From assembly GCA_905477785.1 (NCBI GenBank), contig CAJQGR010000010.1, positions 41,303-105,302 of the forward strand: 64,000 bases of DNA. Reading direction: 5' to 3'. The translations under genes were made by a program, and so were the position numbers. Position 1 is the first letter of the stretch. The number at the start of each line of letters is the position of its first letter. Positions 40,571 to 52,490 of the stretch are shown in pieces. Source of the DNA: an uncultured Hellea sp. (GTDB lineage Bacteria; Pseudomonadota; Alphaproteobacteria; Caulobacterales; Maricaulaceae). The notes under the pieces were generated by a model that was given only the letters and a program-made list of their open reading frames with translations, made no database searches and was not told the DNA's origin.

Positions 40571-41442
40571 CGCTGCAAAGTTCTTTTGGAGTTTAATAAG
40601 GCTTGACGAATACGGCTTAGTCTTTTGTAAAGAGCGCTATTATTAGATCTATTTGCTTTTAATAATATTTCAACATCATTAATTGCTTGATCTAGACTGT
40701 TTGAAGAATTTTGAGTTGTTACGATAGATTCTTTGCCGTTGCAGAGAGGTAATATAAGTCCGAATGGAAGCTGAGTGTTTGAATTGCCACAAGCTTTATC
40801 AAGTTGTTCTTGTTTAAGTCCAAAAGCCATAGATAGGTCAGCATTAGGAAAAACTGCATTAATCATTGATGCTTTAGATAAATTTGCATTTCCAAAGCTC
40901 ACACCCGAAAAGTTAGCATTGTTTAAATTAGCATTCGACAGAATAATATTATTTAGTTTTGCTTTTGTAAAATTTGAGTTTTCAAAGTTTGTATTTGTGG
41001 CATCAACACGCCCTAAGAATGCCATTTGGAAGTTGCCATTTATAAATTCGCCTCGTGTAAGGTCTGCCGAACGAAAATTTGTTCCTATGAAATGAGAGTT
41101 ATTAATTTTACCTTCAATAATAGTGGCATTCGTTAGATTGGCATTATTCATATTTACATTTTTGCCCTCAACCCGATAAAGTAATGCTTTACGAAATTGT
41201 GATCCAGTTAGTACCGAACCGTCAAAATTTCCGCCCGATAAATTTGAATTATTAAATATTGAACCTGAGAAATTCGCATTATTAAGTTTTAATCCATTCA
41301 GTCTTACGTTTGATAAATCACACTGGTCACAAGACCCTGAAGTTATTTGTATTCTTCTATCAACGCGTATTTGTGATTGAGCGGGAGCATTTAAGGCTAT
41401 TATTAAGCCCAAAAAAGTTATAATTTTTATATATCTCATCAT
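40567..41442 (-). CDS. Secreted pentapeptide-repeat protein
   Basis: signal peptide [24 protein letters not shown] then many A(N/D)LXX/ANFXX pentapeptides; start moved from 41574 to avoid overlap with nrdJ. Confidence 0.85.
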   Translation of the reverse strand: MMRYIKIITFLGLIIALNAPAQSQIRVDRRIQITSGSCDQCDLSNVRLNGLKLNNANFSGSIFNNSNLSGGNFDGSVLTGSQFRKALLYRVEGKNVNMNNANLTNATIIEGKINNSHFIGTNFRSADLTRGEFINGNFQMAFLGRVDATNTNFENSNFTKAKLNNIILSNANLNNANFSGVSFGNANLSKASMINAVFPNADLSMAFGLKQEQLDKACGNSNTQLPFGLILPLCNGKESIVTTQNSSNSLDQAINDVEILLKANRSNNSALYKRLSRIRQALLNSKRTLQR

Positions 41443-41521
41443 TATAGAAAACGGATATATACCATTAATATAGCCCTGGCGATTAAATTTATTGTAATGT
41501 TTCAGAAAAATGAATGAATTT

Positions 41522-44500
41522 TTATGAGCACCCTGTTGTATAGCCACAGCTATCACATTTTTGGCAAGTACCATTCCTAATTAAAGTAAAATGCCCACAT
41601 TCGTCACATGGATCACCAGTATATCCACGAAAACGAGAAATTTTTTCATTCGAGGTATTGTGTAAATTGTTAAGAGGACTCTTCATTTTCTGATTATCGG
41701 ATAGTTCAATATCCACATCGAGAATTTCTTCTTCTTTTTGCGTATCAGTAAGATCCATATTATTTGCTTTAATGAATGTAAATGGAACTATATTGTCATC
41801 ATCATCATCATTTATACCCTCGCGATTGAAACCTTTAGAGTAAACGGGAAGTGCTAATTGATTTTCTATGTTTTCCTCATTTGCATGTCGTTCATCGGCA
41901 CCAAGACCAAGTTGGTCACCTGCTCCACTATTTGGATCTACATGTGCTAAATCTTCCCATCCTAAATAGGAAATACCTAGTTCTCGAAAAATATAATCAA
42001 GAATGGAATTGGCAAATTTAATTCTATCATTACCTTGAACAGGTCCGTTTGGCTCAAAACGCGTAAAAGTATATGCTTCTACAAATTCTTCTAATGGAAC
42101 GCCGTATTGAAGACCTATCGATATTGCAATAGCAAAATTATTCATTAAACTTCTGAAAGCTGCTCCTTCTTTGTGCATGTCAATAAAAATTTCACCTAAG
42201 CTTCCATCCTCAAATTCTCCAGTATGGAGATAAACTTTATGTCCACCTACCGTGGCCTTTTGTATATATCCCGTCCGTCGATCAGGAAGGCGCTCACGTT
42301 TTATAGGTTTTTCAATAATTCTTTCTACTATTTTTTCTACAATCCTCTTTGAAGCCATAAAAGCTTGTTCATGATTTGGTTTATTTAATGTTTCATCCAA
42401 TTCTTCCATTTCATCTTGGCTAAATATTGCTGAGTTCAGTGGTTGCGATAGTTTGGATCCATCTCTATATATAGCGATAGCTTTTATTCCCAGGCCATGA
42501 GCTTGCTGATAAACTTTTGAGCATTCATCAATTGTCGAATCCGCAGGCATGTTAACTGTTTTAGAAATTGCGCCAGAGATAAAAGGCTGTGCAGCTGCCA
42601 TCATTAAGATATGACTTTCATATTGAAGTGATCTAGTCCCTATAATTCCACAAGGGGTTGCACAATCAAATATTGGAAGATGTTCTGCGAGTAGGTGAGG
42701 TGCGCCTTCAAGCGTCATTGCTCCTGAACAATAAATATTTGCTGCTGTAATATCATCCATATTGAAACCTAATGCAGGTAATAGGTCTGAGCCACTTTCT
42801 CTTAATACTTCATCTGTAAGACCCAGGACATCACGACAAAAATCATCTCCTAATGTCCAGCGACTGAATGCGTAACGTATGTCAAAAGCTTCCGGTAATA
42901 GATTTTCTATTTGATTTAACTCGTAAGCGCTAAATCCTTTCTTTTTAAGAGTATCATGATTAACTCCACTAGCCCCTTTTAATGTTCCATGCCCAAGAGC
43001 ATAAGATACAATTTCCTTTATGTTCTTTTTTGAGTAACCTAAAGAAGTTAATGCTCTTGGAACTGAATTATTAATTATTTTAAAATGACCACCGCCAGCT
43101 AATTTTTTGAACTTTACCAATGCAAAATCGGGCTCAATACCAGTGGTGTCGCAATCCATTAAAAGGCCTATTGTACCTGTGGGTGCTATAACTGAAACTT
43201 GTGCATTTCTAAATCCATATAAGGAGCCAAGTTTTTCAGCTTTTGTCCAAATTTTCACTGCTCTTTGACATAAGCCGTCAAATGGACACTCTGACCTGTT
43301 AAGTGGCATTGGTTGATATGATAATCCATCATAAGCAATGCGTCCCTCAGCAGCCCGTCGATGGTTTTGTATAACTCTAATCATCACTTCGGAGTTATGT
43401 TTAAACCTTGGAAATGGGCCCATACTTTCTGCCATTTCCGCAGAGGTTAGATAGGCTGAACCCGTGAGTATGGCTGCAATCGCTGCTGCAGCTGATCTTC
43501 CTTCATTGCTGCCGTAGGCGATTCCGCATGACATTAAGAGCCCACCTAAATTCGCGTAGCCTAACCCTAATGTTCTATATTGATAAGACCGATTGGCAAT
43601 TTCTTTTGATGGATATTGAGCCATCATTACTGATATTTCTAAAACAATAGTCCATAAACGTGATGCATACTCTAATGATATAGTATCAAATTTATTATTT
43701 TGATTGCAAAATTTAATTAAGTTTAATGATGCTAGATTACAAGCTGTATCATTCAGAAACATATACTCAGAACATGGATTTGAGGCAACGATTTCTCCAT
43801 CATTAGAACATGTATTCCATGCATTTATTGTGTCTTTATATTGAATTCCTGGATCTGCTGATGACCATGCTGCCTTAGATATCTCTTGCCATAAGGAACG
43901 AGCAGAGACACTCTTTGCAATCGCTCCATCAGTTCTTCTTATTAAGTCCCAAGTTTCATTATTTTCTAATGCTTTAAAAAAAACATCTGGTATACGAATT
44001 GAATTATTTGCATTTTGACCTGTTACAGTCCTATATGCTTCACTATCCCAGTCTGCATCAAGATCTTGTATTTCAATTACATCAATACCTTGTCTAGCAA
44101 GGTGTAATACTCTTTGTATAGCACCGTCGGGAACTCCATTACTTCGGGCATTTTTTATTTCTCTTTTTAATGAAGCATTTTCTAATACATCAAAACATTC
44201 TTCTTCAGAGCCCGAGCAATTAATACATGAGTTTAAAATGGCATTTAAATTAGTTTTTAAAACTTTTGAGCCAGCCACCAAGGCAGCTACTTTCATTTCT
44301 TCTTCAGTTTTCCAGTTAATGAATTCTTCTATGTCTGGGTGATCAATATCAACAATGACCATTTTTGCCGCTCGACGCGTAGTACCGCCTGATTTAATTG
44401 CTCCGGCTGATACATCACCGACTTTTAAAAAACTCATAAGACCAGATGACTGGCCCCCTCCTGAAAGGGTTTCACCTTTTGCTCTTATATTAGAAAAATT

Positions 44501-45193
44501 AGATCCAGTCCCTGACCCATATTTAAATAATCGAGCTTCCTTGGTCCATAAATCCATTATACCATCTTTGCCAAGTAAATCGTCATTTACGGATTGTATG
44601 AAACATGCGTGTGGCTGTGGATGCTCATAAGCATCTTTTGATGTTTCTACTTGCCCTGTTTTATAATTTATAAAACTATGCCCTTGAGGAGTTCCTTTAA
44701 TTCCATATGCCCAATGAAGACCTGTATTAAACCATTGAGGTGAATTTGGAGCTGCTATTTGTGAGGCGAGCATGTACCTAATTTCATCATAAAATACTTG
44801 AGCGTCTTGTTCTTTAGTAAAGTATCCACCTTTCCATCCCCAATATGTCCAACAACCAGCCATTCTATCAAAAACTTTTCTAGAATCAGTTTCGCCCGTT
44901 ACTATATTTTTTCTTTTTTTTAAGTTATTATTATCAGGTTCGTGTCTATATAACCAACTTGGTATTCCATCTTCTTTAATTGCTTTTAAATTTGATGATA
45001 TGCTAGCTTTACGTAAGTATTTTTGTGCGAGAATATCGCATGCTACCTGAGACCAATTTTCTGGAGCTAAAAATTCTATATCATTGGAAGATTTAATACC
45101 GCTTAAACTTCGTAGTTCACTTGTAACTTTTTTAAAGCCTATGGAACTGTAAGGACATTCACCCTGTTTTGTATAATGACGTTTAATTTTCAT
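41522..45193 (-). CDS. nrdJ: Class II (adenosylcobalamin-dependent) ribonucleotide reductase
   Basis: [87 protein letters not shown]-terminal Cys-rich [21 protein letters not shown]. Confidence 0.95.
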   Translation of the reverse strand: MKIKRHYTKQGECPYSSIGFKKVTSELRSLSGIKSSNDIEFLAPENWSQVACDILAQKYLRKASISSNLKAIKEDGIPSWLYRHEPDNNNLKKRKNIVTGETDSRKVFDRMAGCWTYWGWKGGYFTKEQDAQVFYDEIRYMLASQIAAPNSPQWFNTGLHWAYGIKGTPQGHSFINYKTGQVETSKDAYEHPQPHACFIQSVNDDLLGKDGIMDLWTKEARLFKYGSGTGSNFSNIRAKGETLSGGGQSSGLMSFLKVGDVSAGAIKSGGTTRRAAKMVIVDIDHPDIEEFINWKTEEEMKVAALVAGSKVLKTNLNAILNSCINCSGSEEECFDVLENASLKREIKNARSNGVPDGAIQRVLHLARQGIDVIEIQDLDADWDSEAYRTVTGQNANNSIRIPDVFFKALENNETWDLIRRTDGAIAKSVSARSLWQEISKAAWSSADPGIQYKDTINAWNTCSNDGEIVASNPCSEYMFLNDTACNLASLNLIKFCNQNNKFDTISLEYASRLWTIVLEISVMMAQYPSKEIANRSYQYRTLGLGYANLGGLLMSCGIAYGSNEGRSAAAAIAAILTGSAYLTSAEMAESMGPFPRFKHNSEVMIRVIQNHRRAAEGRIAYDGLSYQPMPLNRSECPFDGLCQRAVKIWTKAEKLGSLYGFRNAQVSVIAPTGTIGLLMDCDTTGIEPDFALVKFKKLAGGGHFKIINNSVPRALTSLGYSKKNIKEIVSYALGHGTLKGASGVNHDTLKKKGFSAYELNQIENLLPEAFDIRYAFSRWTLGDDFCRDVLGLTDEVLRESGSDLLPALGFNMDDITAANIYCSGAMTLEGAPHLLAEHLPIFDCATPCGIIGTRSLQYESHILMMAAAQPFISGAISKTVNMPADSTIDECSKVYQQAHGLGIKAIAIYRDGSKLSQPLNSAIFSQDEMEELDETLNKPNHEQAFMASKRIVEKIVERIIEKPIKRERLPDRRTGYIQKATVGGHKVYLHTGEFEDGSLGEIFIDMHKEGAAFRSLMNNFAIAISIGLQYGVPLEEFVEAYTFTRFEPNGPVQGNDRIKFANSILDYIFRELGISYLGWEDLAHVDPNSGAGDQLGLGADERHANEENIENQLALPVYSKGFNREGINDDDDDNIVPFTFIKANNMDLTDTQKEEEILDVDIELSDNQKMKSPLNNLHNTSNEKISRFRGYTGDPCDECGHFTLIRNGTCQKCDSCGYTTGCS

Positions 45194-45260
45194 ATTTTTT
45201 CATGAATCACTTTTGATTTATACAAACTTACTTAATTGCATAAGATTTTAAAAGCGATTA

Positions 45261-45292
45261 AAAAACAAAAAAGCCGCCTATTGGCGGCTTTA
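45261..45292 (-). terminator. Rho-independent terminator downstream of glnA
   Basis: on minus strand AAAGCCGCC-AATA-GGCGGCTTT followed by TTTTGTTTTT. Confidence 0.9.
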
Positions 45293-45313
45293 ATCAAGTT
45301 ATATTTATATATG

Positions 45314-46717
45314 TTAGCACTTATAATAAAGATCGAATTCTACTGGATTCGGGTGCATAGCCACACGATGGACTTCTTCCATTTTTAAATTTATGTAGGC
45401 ATCTATTTGGTCGTCATCAAAAACATTCCCTGCCTTTAGGAAGTCACGATCTGAGTCTAGTGATTCTAACGCTTCTCGTAATGAACCACATACTTGAGGA
45501 ATATCTTTAGCTTCTTCAGGTGATAATTCATAAAGATCGATATCCATTGCTTCACCTGGATCGATTTTATTCTTTATTCCATCTAGACCAGCCATAAGAA
45601 GAGCTGTGTAAGTTAAGTATGGGTTTCCGGCTGGGTCAGGATATCTTACTTCAAGCCGCTTGCCGTTTCGGGATGCAGTCCATGGTATTCTGATTGAGGC
45701 TGACCGGTTTCGACTTGAATAAGCAAGCATTACAGGAGCTTCAAACCCTGGAACAAGTCTTTTATAAGAATTAGTTGATGCGTTTGAAAATGCATTAATT
45801 GCTTTTGAGTGCTTAATAATACCACCAATATAGTGTAAGCATGACTTTGATAGCCCTGCATATTCATCACCCGCGAAAGTTGGTTTACCATCTTTCCATA
45901 TCGACATATGGACATGCATACCTGTTCCGTTGTCATTCCACATGGGCTTTGGCATAAAAGTTGCTGTTTTACCGTAAGCATGAGCCACATTGTGAACAAT
46001 GTATTTATACAATTGCATATTGTCACCCATTTTAAGGAGAGTATCAAATTTCATTCCTAATTCATGTTGAGCAGGCGCAACCTCATGATGATGTTTCTCT
46101 GGACGAAGGTTTAGTTCTTCCATCACGGAAAGCATTTCGGAGCGCATATCTTGTAGGCTATCCACAGGTGGAACAGGAAAGTACCCGCCCTTAGGTCCAG
46201 GTCTGTGCCCCATATTTCCACCTTGATATGATCTACCTGTATTTGCTGGTAGTTCAGTTGAATCTATTTCGTAACCCGTTTTATTTGCGTTAGTATCCCA
46301 GCGGACATCGTCAAAAACAAAAAACTCAGCTTCAGGTCCAAAGAAAACATCGTCTCCCACTTTAGCTGAACGCATGTATGCTTCTGCTGCTTTCGCAGTT
46401 CCTCTTGGATCTCTGTTGTATGACTCACCAGTATCTGGTTCTAATATATCACAAAATACAGCAAGTGTGTCTTGTTGGTAGAATGGATCCATTTGAGCTG
46501 TTTCAGCATCAGGTAATAGTACCATGTCTGATTCATTAATATCTTTCCAGCCACCAATCGATGATCCGTCGAACATGGTTCCATCTTTGAACAAATCCTC
46601 ATCAACTAAATCGCTGTGAAAAGTAACATGCTGCATTTTCCCTTTGGGATCAGTAAAACGTAAATCAACAAATTTGATATCTTCGTCTTTAATCTTTTTA
46701 AGTAGTTTATCTGACAT
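45314..46717 (-). CDS. glnA: Glutamine synthetase type I
   Basis: [42 protein letters not shown], adenylylation site region [10 protein letters not shown]. Confidence 0.96.
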   Translation of the reverse strand: MSDKLLKKIKDEDIKFVDLRFTDPKGKMQHVTFHSDLVDEDLFKDGTMFDGSSIGGWKDINESDMVLLPDAETAQMDPFYQQDTLAVFCDILEPDTGESYNRDPRGTAKAAEAYMRSAKVGDDVFFGPEAEFFVFDDVRWDTNANKTGYEIDSTELPANTGRSYQGGNMGHRPGPKGGYFPVPPVDSLQDMRSEMLSVMEELNLRPEKHHHEVAPAQHELGMKFDTLLKMGDNMQLYKYIVHNVAHAYGKTATFMPKPMWNDNGTGMHVHMSIWKDGKPTFAGDEYAGLSKSCLHYIGGIIKHSKAINAFSNASTNSYKRLVPGFEAPVMLAYSSRNRSASIRIPWTASRNGKRLEVRYPDPAGNPYLTYTALLMAGLDGIKNKIDPGEAMDIDLYELSPEEAKDIPQVCGSLREALESLDSDRDFLKAGNVFDDDQIDAYINLKMEEVHRVAMHPNPVEFDLYYKC

Positions 46718-46780
46718 TTTATGTCCTTTCCCTTTTTTTATTGTTATACTTTAAAGAGCTTTCTTTATTGTCTGTTTTTT

Positions 46781-47128
<348 letters not shown>

Positions 47129-47382
47129 CTAAGCTTATTAAGTGGTTAGCACGTGGTTTTATTTACATTGTTCAATCTCTCACACAGAGTCGAGTCCGGT
47201 GTTTTCTATTTTTATATTTCTGTAATGAAAGGATATATTTGCACCTTTTTTATGCTTCATGATTTGACTGCGATTAAATTTTGAGCACATTTAATACTAA
47301 TAAATTTGGTTTCGCATGTCATTAAGCCTATGAACCTTTGATTTTTATGGTTAAAGAAGTCAAATAAAAATAGGAGTGCACC

Positions 47383-49674
47383 GTGGCTAAGCTTGAAGTT
47401 CGTCCACCAAATAAAACGTATATAACTGACCAGCAGGCATTAGATTTTCATTCTCTTCCTGTTCCAGGAAAGTTATCCTTGCTTCCTACTAAGCCAATGG
47501 CAACTCAAAGAGATTTATCTCTTGCATACTCCCCCGGTGTGGCAGTCCCAGTTGAAGAAATCGCTAGGGACCCAGACTTAGTATATGACTATACTTCTAA
47601 GGGAAATATGGTTGCTGTTATTTCAAATGGTACAGCAATACTAGGATTAGGTAATTTGGGTGCTATGGCATCAAAGCCCGTTATGGAAGGTAAGTCAGTT
47701 TTATTTAAAAGATTTGCCGATATTGATAGTTTCGATATCGAAATTGAAGAAGAAGATGCAGAGAAATTTATTGAATGCGTTCAAAGATTTGGAAATACTT
47801 TTGGGGGTATTAACCTTGAAGATATAGGGTCCCCAGAATGCTTTATTATTGAACAGGAGTTACGTGAAAGACTTGATATTCCAGTCTTTCATGATGATCA
47901 ACATGGAACTGCTATTATCGCAACCGCAGGACTCATAAATGCAGCGCATCTGACTGGTAGAAAATTTGAAGATATGAAGGTTGTACTCTCTGGGGCTGGT
48001 GCAGCAGGTTTATCTGTATTAGGTTTAATTAAACGCCTTGGGGTAAAGAATGAAAATGCTATCGTACTTGATAGCAAGGGGGTAATTTATCAGGGCCGTC
48101 AAGATGCTATGGACCAGTGGAAAGCTCCCCATGCAGTAGATACTAGTCTTCGCACACTAGAGGAAGCCATGTCGGGAGCTGATGTTTTTCTTGGCCTTTC
48201 TATTGCAGGCATCGTAACTCAAGATATGATTCGGTCAATGAATGACCAGCCTATTATTTTTGCAATGGCAAACCCTGACCCTGAAATTACTCCAGAACAA
48301 ATAAAAGAAGTACGAAGTGATGCAATTATTGCCACAGGAAGGTCTGATTACCCAAATCAGGTAAACAATGTTCTTGGCTTTCCATATATTTTTAGAGGCG
48401 CTCTTGATGTAAGAGCCCGTAATGTAAATGAAGAAATGAAGCTTGCTTGTGCACATGCACTTGCTGACCTTGCCAGACAGGATGTTCCTGAAGAAGTTGC
48501 TGCGGCTTATCATGGACAAAGACCTAAATATGGGCCTGAATATATTATTCCTGCGCCCTTTGACCCGCGTTTGATATCTGAGATACCTCCTTATGTTGCT
48601 CAAGCTGCTATGGATACTGGTGTTGCACGTAGACAAATTGATAACATGGATGTTTATAAAAAGTCTTTAGCACAACGACAAGATCCAACAGCGGCTATAC
48701 TTCAAGGAATTACGGGTTCTGTTGTGCAAAACCCAAAAACAATAGTTTTTGCGGAAGGTGAAGAACCAGCTGTTATTAGGGCAGCTCAATCTTTCCAACA
48801 ACGTGGTTTAGGAAAGGCAATTTTGATCGGCCGCGAAAAGCCTATCTATGATAATATGAAGCTACTGGGTATTGAAAAGCCAGAAAACTATACCATACTG
48901 AACGCAAGGCTTTTTGATAGAAATGCAGAATTTACAGAGTATCTCTATAGCCGTCTACAGCGAAAGGGTTTCCTGCGCCGTGATGCTCAGAGATTAGTAA
49001 ATAATGATAGAAATGTTTTTTCTGCTTTAATGCTTCATCACGGTTTGGCAGATGGTATGGTAACAGGTGTCACCAGAAGCTATGATATTGCTTTAAGGGA
49101 TGTTAGATTAGTACTAAATCATGTCGAAAATGAGCGTACAATGGGAGTTTCTATAGTTGTAAATAAAAGCAGAACATTGTTTATTGCAGACACTAATATA
49201 ACTGAATTTCCCTCTGCAGAAGACTTAGCAGATATCGCTGAAACAACAGCTAGTTTTGCTCTTCAATTTGGGTTCGAACCCAGAGTAGCATTTTTATCTT
49301 ACTCAACCTTTGGAAACCCAGTAGGTGAGCGCATGCTAAGAGTACGAAAGGCTGTGGAAATACTTGATGATCGTAATACTAATTTTGAATATGAAGGTGA
49401 TCTTGCGGCTGATGTTGCTTTAGACCCTTTGCACACCCTTACTTACCCTTTCTCAAGGTTAACAGGTTCAGCAAATATATTAATAATGCCTGCCATTCAT
49501 TCTGCCTCTATTTCTACCAAATTACTGGATACAGTAGGGGGTGCTACTGTTTTGGGTCCATTTTTGACGGGTCTTGAAAAGCCTGTTCAAATTTGCCCTT
49601 TAGGAGCGACTGCCTCTGAGGTAGTACAGATGGCAACTTTGGCTGCTTTTGCCCCTTCGCATCGTGATGATTAG
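47383..49674 (+). CDS. maeB: NADP-dependent malic enzyme fused to phosphotransacetylase-like domain
   Basis: KPMATQRDLSLAYSPGVAVP, FHDDQHGTAII, C-terminal PTA domain (ANILIMPAIHSASISTKLL); GTG start. Confidence 0.94.
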   Translation: MAKLEVRPPNKTYITDQQALDFHSLPVPGKLSLLPTKPMATQRDLSLAYSPGVAVPVEEIARDPDLVYDYTSKGNMVAVISNGTAILGLGNLGAMASKPVMEGKSVLFKRFADIDSFDIEIEEEDAEKFIECVQRFGNTFGGINLEDIGSPECFIIEQELRERLDIPVFHDDQHGTAIIATAGLINAAHLTGRKFEDMKVVLSGAGAAGLSVLGLIKRLGVKNENAIVLDSKGVIYQGRQDAMDQWKAPHAVDTSLRTLEEAMSGADVFLGLSIAGIVTQDMIRSMNDQPIIFAMANPDPEITPEQIKEVRSDAIIATGRSDYPNQVNNVLGFPYIFRGALDVRARNVNEEMKLACAHALADLARQDVPEEVAAAYHGQRPKYGPEYIIPAPFDPRLISEIPPYVAQAAMDTGVARRQIDNMDVYKKSLAQRQDPTAAILQGITGSVVQNPKTIVFAEGEEPAVIRAAQSFQQRGLGKAILIGREKPIYDNMKLLGIEKPENYTILNARLFDRNAEFTEYLYSRLQRKGFLRRDAQRLVNNDRNVFSALMLHHGLADGMVTGVTRSYDIALRDVRLVLNHVENERTMGVSIVVNKSRTLFIADTNITEFPSAEDLADIAETTASFALQFGFEPRVAFLSYSTFGNPVGERMLRVRKAVEILDDRNTNFEYEGDLAADVALDPLHTLTYPFSRLTGSANILIMPAIHSASISTKLLDTVGGATVLGPFLTGLEKPVQICPLGATASEVVQMATLAAFAPSHRDD

Positions 49675-51053
49675 TGGCTTCTGGCGCCATAGTTAATCTA
49701 ACAGAAGGTAGTGTATCCAAACATGTTTTACGCATGCTTGGGCCATTTTCTATTGCTGTAATAGCGCTTATTTCAACTGGTATTGTCGATACCATATATT
49801 TAGGAAATTTAATTGATGTGGAAAGACCTAATTTGGGCCGTTTTGCGTTAGCTGCTCTAGGTGTTGCATTTCCAATTACTTTTGTAGGTAATTCTGTAAA
49901 TATAGGTTTGGGGGCAGGGACAATGTCCGCTATTTCACGTGCTCTCGGTCAAGGTGATTATCAAAAAGCTAAGCGTCATGGAGCTGCAGCAATAATGTTT
50001 GGATTACTAATAATGACCTGCTTAATAAGTTTTTTATACTTATTAATGCCACTACTCCTTGGTCTTACAAATGAAAGTAGTGAAGTACTAAAAATGGCAA
50101 GGGACTACCTGGTAATATCTCTTCCTGGTTTGGCTATAGTATCAGTTGCTATGATGAGTAATAATATACTACGTGCGGGAGGAGAAGCTCTTTTACCAAG
50201 CTCTATAATGATAACCGGCGCTGTTATAAATATTATACTTGACCCATTTCTAATATTTGGCTGGGGTCCTTTTCCTCGGTTGGAGGTTCAAGGCGCTGCA
50301 TTAGCCACGGTAGTAGGAAATGTGATAGCGGCACTGTTTGGTTTATATGTTATTCTATACCATAGAAAGGCTATAACCTTTGCTAATATGACAAAGGGGT
50401 CGGTTGCAAGAGCTTGGAGTATAATTGGACGCGTTGCCATACCTGCAGCTGGTACAAATGCTATTGTACCCGTTTCAGCATGGATAGCTGTTCTAATAAT
50501 AAGCAATACATTAACTACAGCAGACTTAGCAGCCTTTACAGTAGCAAGCCGTGCTGAGTTAATATCCGTTGGTTTATTGTATGCTTTGTCTGCATGCGTT
50601 GGGGCCATAACTGGCCAAAATGGTGGTGCAGGATATACAAAACGAGTTCGCTCAGCTTTTGTTTTTTGTTATTGGATTTGTATTTTTTGGAGTACCTTTA
50701 TGGCAGTTATTCTAGCCTTATTTGCAGTAGATATTGCAAATATATTCTCTAATGATCCAGAAGTAGTATCGAAAACTATTTCTTATTTTTATATCGTTCC
50801 AATAACTATATTTGCCTACGGATTTGTTTTTATAAGTGCTGCAGGGTTTAATGCCTTGGGTCGACCAATTTATGGACTAGTTTATACAATTATCAGATCT
50901 TTAATTCTTTATGTTCTATTTATATATATTGGTGTTCATTTAGATGGTTTAAGGGGTGCATTTTTTGGCATGGCAATGGCAAATATAATTTCTGGTCTTT
51001 TTGCTGCTTCATGGTCGCTATTAAAAGCCCCAATGACAGCAAAAAAGAGCTAA
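49674..51053 (+). CDS. MATE-family efflux transporter
   Basis: 12 TM-type membrane protein with VNIILDPFLIFGWGPFP..GAALATVVGNVIA; GTG start overlapping maeB stop by 1 nt. Confidence 0.9.
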   Translation: MASGAIVNLTEGSVSKHVLRMLGPFSIAVIALISTGIVDTIYLGNLIDVERPNLGRFALAALGVAFPITFVGNSVNIGLGAGTMSAISRALGQGDYQKAKRHGAAAIMFGLLIMTCLISFLYLLMPLLLGLTNESSEVLKMARDYLVISLPGLAIVSVAMMSNNILRAGGEALLPSSIMITGAVINIILDPFLIFGWGPFPRLEVQGAALATVVGNVIAALFGLYVILYHRKAITFANMTKGSVARAWSIIGRVAIPAAGTNAIVPVSAWIAVLIISNTLTTADLAAFTVASRAELISVGLLYALSACVGAITGQNGGAGYTKRVRSAFVFCYWICIFWSTFMAVILALFAVDIANIFSNDPEVVSKTISYFYIVPITIFAYGFVFISAAGFNALGRPIYGLVYTIIRSLILYVLFIYIGVHLDGLRGAFFGMAMANIISGLFAASWSLLKAPMTAKKS

Positions 51054-51113
51054 TAATCGGCTTGATTTTTATTTAAAATCAAAGCATACGCCTCTGGAAA
51101 TTGTTACTCCTGT

Positions 51114-51198
51114 GCGGGTGTGGCGAAATTGGTAGACGCGCCAGATTTAGGTTCTGGTATCGAGAGATGTGAAGGTTCAAGTCCTTTCACCCGCACCA
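51114..51198 (+). tRNA. tRNA-Leu (TAG)
   Basis: GCGGGTG..CACCCGC acceptor, long variable arm, anticodon TAG in CCAGATTTAGGTTCTGG, encoded CCA. Confidence 0.94.
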
Positions 51199-51295
51199 CT
51201 TTCTTTTTAACTCGAAATATGAATTTACAATACATTAGTATTGCGCCAATCAGTATTATGTTGGAGTACTATAGATGCACGAAATTTGATAAAAT

Positions 51296-51931
51296 ATGAA
51301 ATTTGTAATTGGTTATGCATCATTATTATCAGAAATCAGTATAGGTAGGCTTTTTCCAAATGTGAGAAAAATTACTCAAGTTAAACTCTTTGGTTATGCA
51401 CGATGCTTTAATTCATACGGGACACTGTCAGTTGATAAAGGCTTAGTAAATGCAAAGGATAAGTGCGTATCACATGCCTCTGCTATAATTCACCCAGATA
51501 CAACTATGTATGCTTTAGCATTCCAGCTTGATGAAAAGGATTTCAATACTTTTGAAAAACATGAATTTAGATATGTATTCCACGAAGTGCAGGCTTATGT
51601 GAGGGACTCAGAAGAAGTTCTAAGCGCTATTATGTGTTTTGAGGGCTTGGATAGTAAAATAAAGCTACCGCATATGGATTATTTAGATATTCAGTCTTTA
51701 ATGGGTCATTATGGTGTCAAAACATTTTGGAATAGAAATGATTTGCCAGCTGAGGTGTACCTAAAGCACTGTATTGCTGCAGCAAAAAGCATTAGCAAAG
51801 AGTATTTGAATAATTTTTTAGACACATCTTATCTCAATGATCGAAAGGTTACGTTGAGGGAGTACTTGGCATCTACAAAAGAGTGTGCCGATTCTTACAT
51901 CAAAGAATCATGTATTTCAGAGATATTCTGA
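51296..51931 (+). CDS. Gamma-glutamylcyclotransferase-like fold protein, uncharacterised
   Basis: N-terminal FVIGYASLLS and VKLFGYARCFN resembling GGCT-fold GYGSL and R/W-R motifs. Confidence 0.5.
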   Translation: MKFVIGYASLLSEISIGRLFPNVRKITQVKLFGYARCFNSYGTLSVDKGLVNAKDKCVSHASAIIHPDTTMYALAFQLDEKDFNTFEKHEFRYVFHEVQAYVRDSEEVLSAIMCFEGLDSKIKLPHMDYLDIQSLMGHYGVKTFWNRNDLPAEVYLKHCIAAAKSISKEYLNNFLDTSYLNDRKVTLREYLASTKECADSYIKESCISEIF

Positions 51932-51957
51932 GTATTAGGAATAAAGTAAACGTATTT

Positions 51958-52329
51958 TTACTTAGGTCTTTTGGCGCCATATTTAGAACGTTTTGTTTTA
52001 CGGTCTTTTACTGGTTGAGCGTCAAGGCTACCACGGACTATTGTATATCTAACACCTGGTAAGTCGCGTGGTCCTCCGCCTCTTACGAGAACTACACTGT
52101 GTTCTTGTAAATTATGACCTTCACCTGGAATATAACTTGCAACTGTATATCCGTTGGTAAGCCGTACACGAGCAACTTTTCTTAGGGCGGAGTTAGGTTT
52201 ACGAGGAGTTGTTGTATAAACTCTTGTGCAAACGCCACGCTTTTGAGGATTAGCCTGAAGAGCAGGATTTTTTGTTCCGCGTTTTTTTGGCTGACGTGGT
52301 TTACGTATTAACTGTTGAATAGTTGGCAT
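51958..52329 (-). CDS. rpsL: 30S ribosomal protein S12
   Basis: [76 protein letters not shown]. Confidence 0.96.
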   Translation of the reverse strand: MPTIQQLIRKPRQPKKRGTKNPALQANPQKRGVCTRVYTTTPRKPNSALRKVARVRLTNGYTVASYIPGEGHNLQEHSVVLVRGGGPRDLPGVRYTIVRGSLDAQPVKDRKTKRSKYGAKRPK

Positions 52330-52490
52330 AGTTGGTCTTCTAGATGTAACTTAATTATTATATTAATTTGCGCTCATTTATGGATTTAAGCACTCGAAGT
52401 CAATCAATTATTTCGTTAATAACTGTATATATTTTTTTACTTTTTTGCAGGCGTGTAAAAGTTACAATTATAATAAGTTATTGAGTATCC

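Noticed and set aside
40775-41095. 106 aa plus-strand ORF with repetitive FAFxK-like pattern
   Set aside because: Shadow of the pentapeptide repeats on the opposite strand.
45194-45260. Possible cobalamin riboswitch upstream of nrdJ
   Set aside because: The gap is too short and no B12-box-like sequence was recognised.
51062-51083. TTGATTTT..AAAATCAA hairpin after the MATE gene
   Set aside because: Short AT-rich stem without a following T tract; not distinguishable from background.
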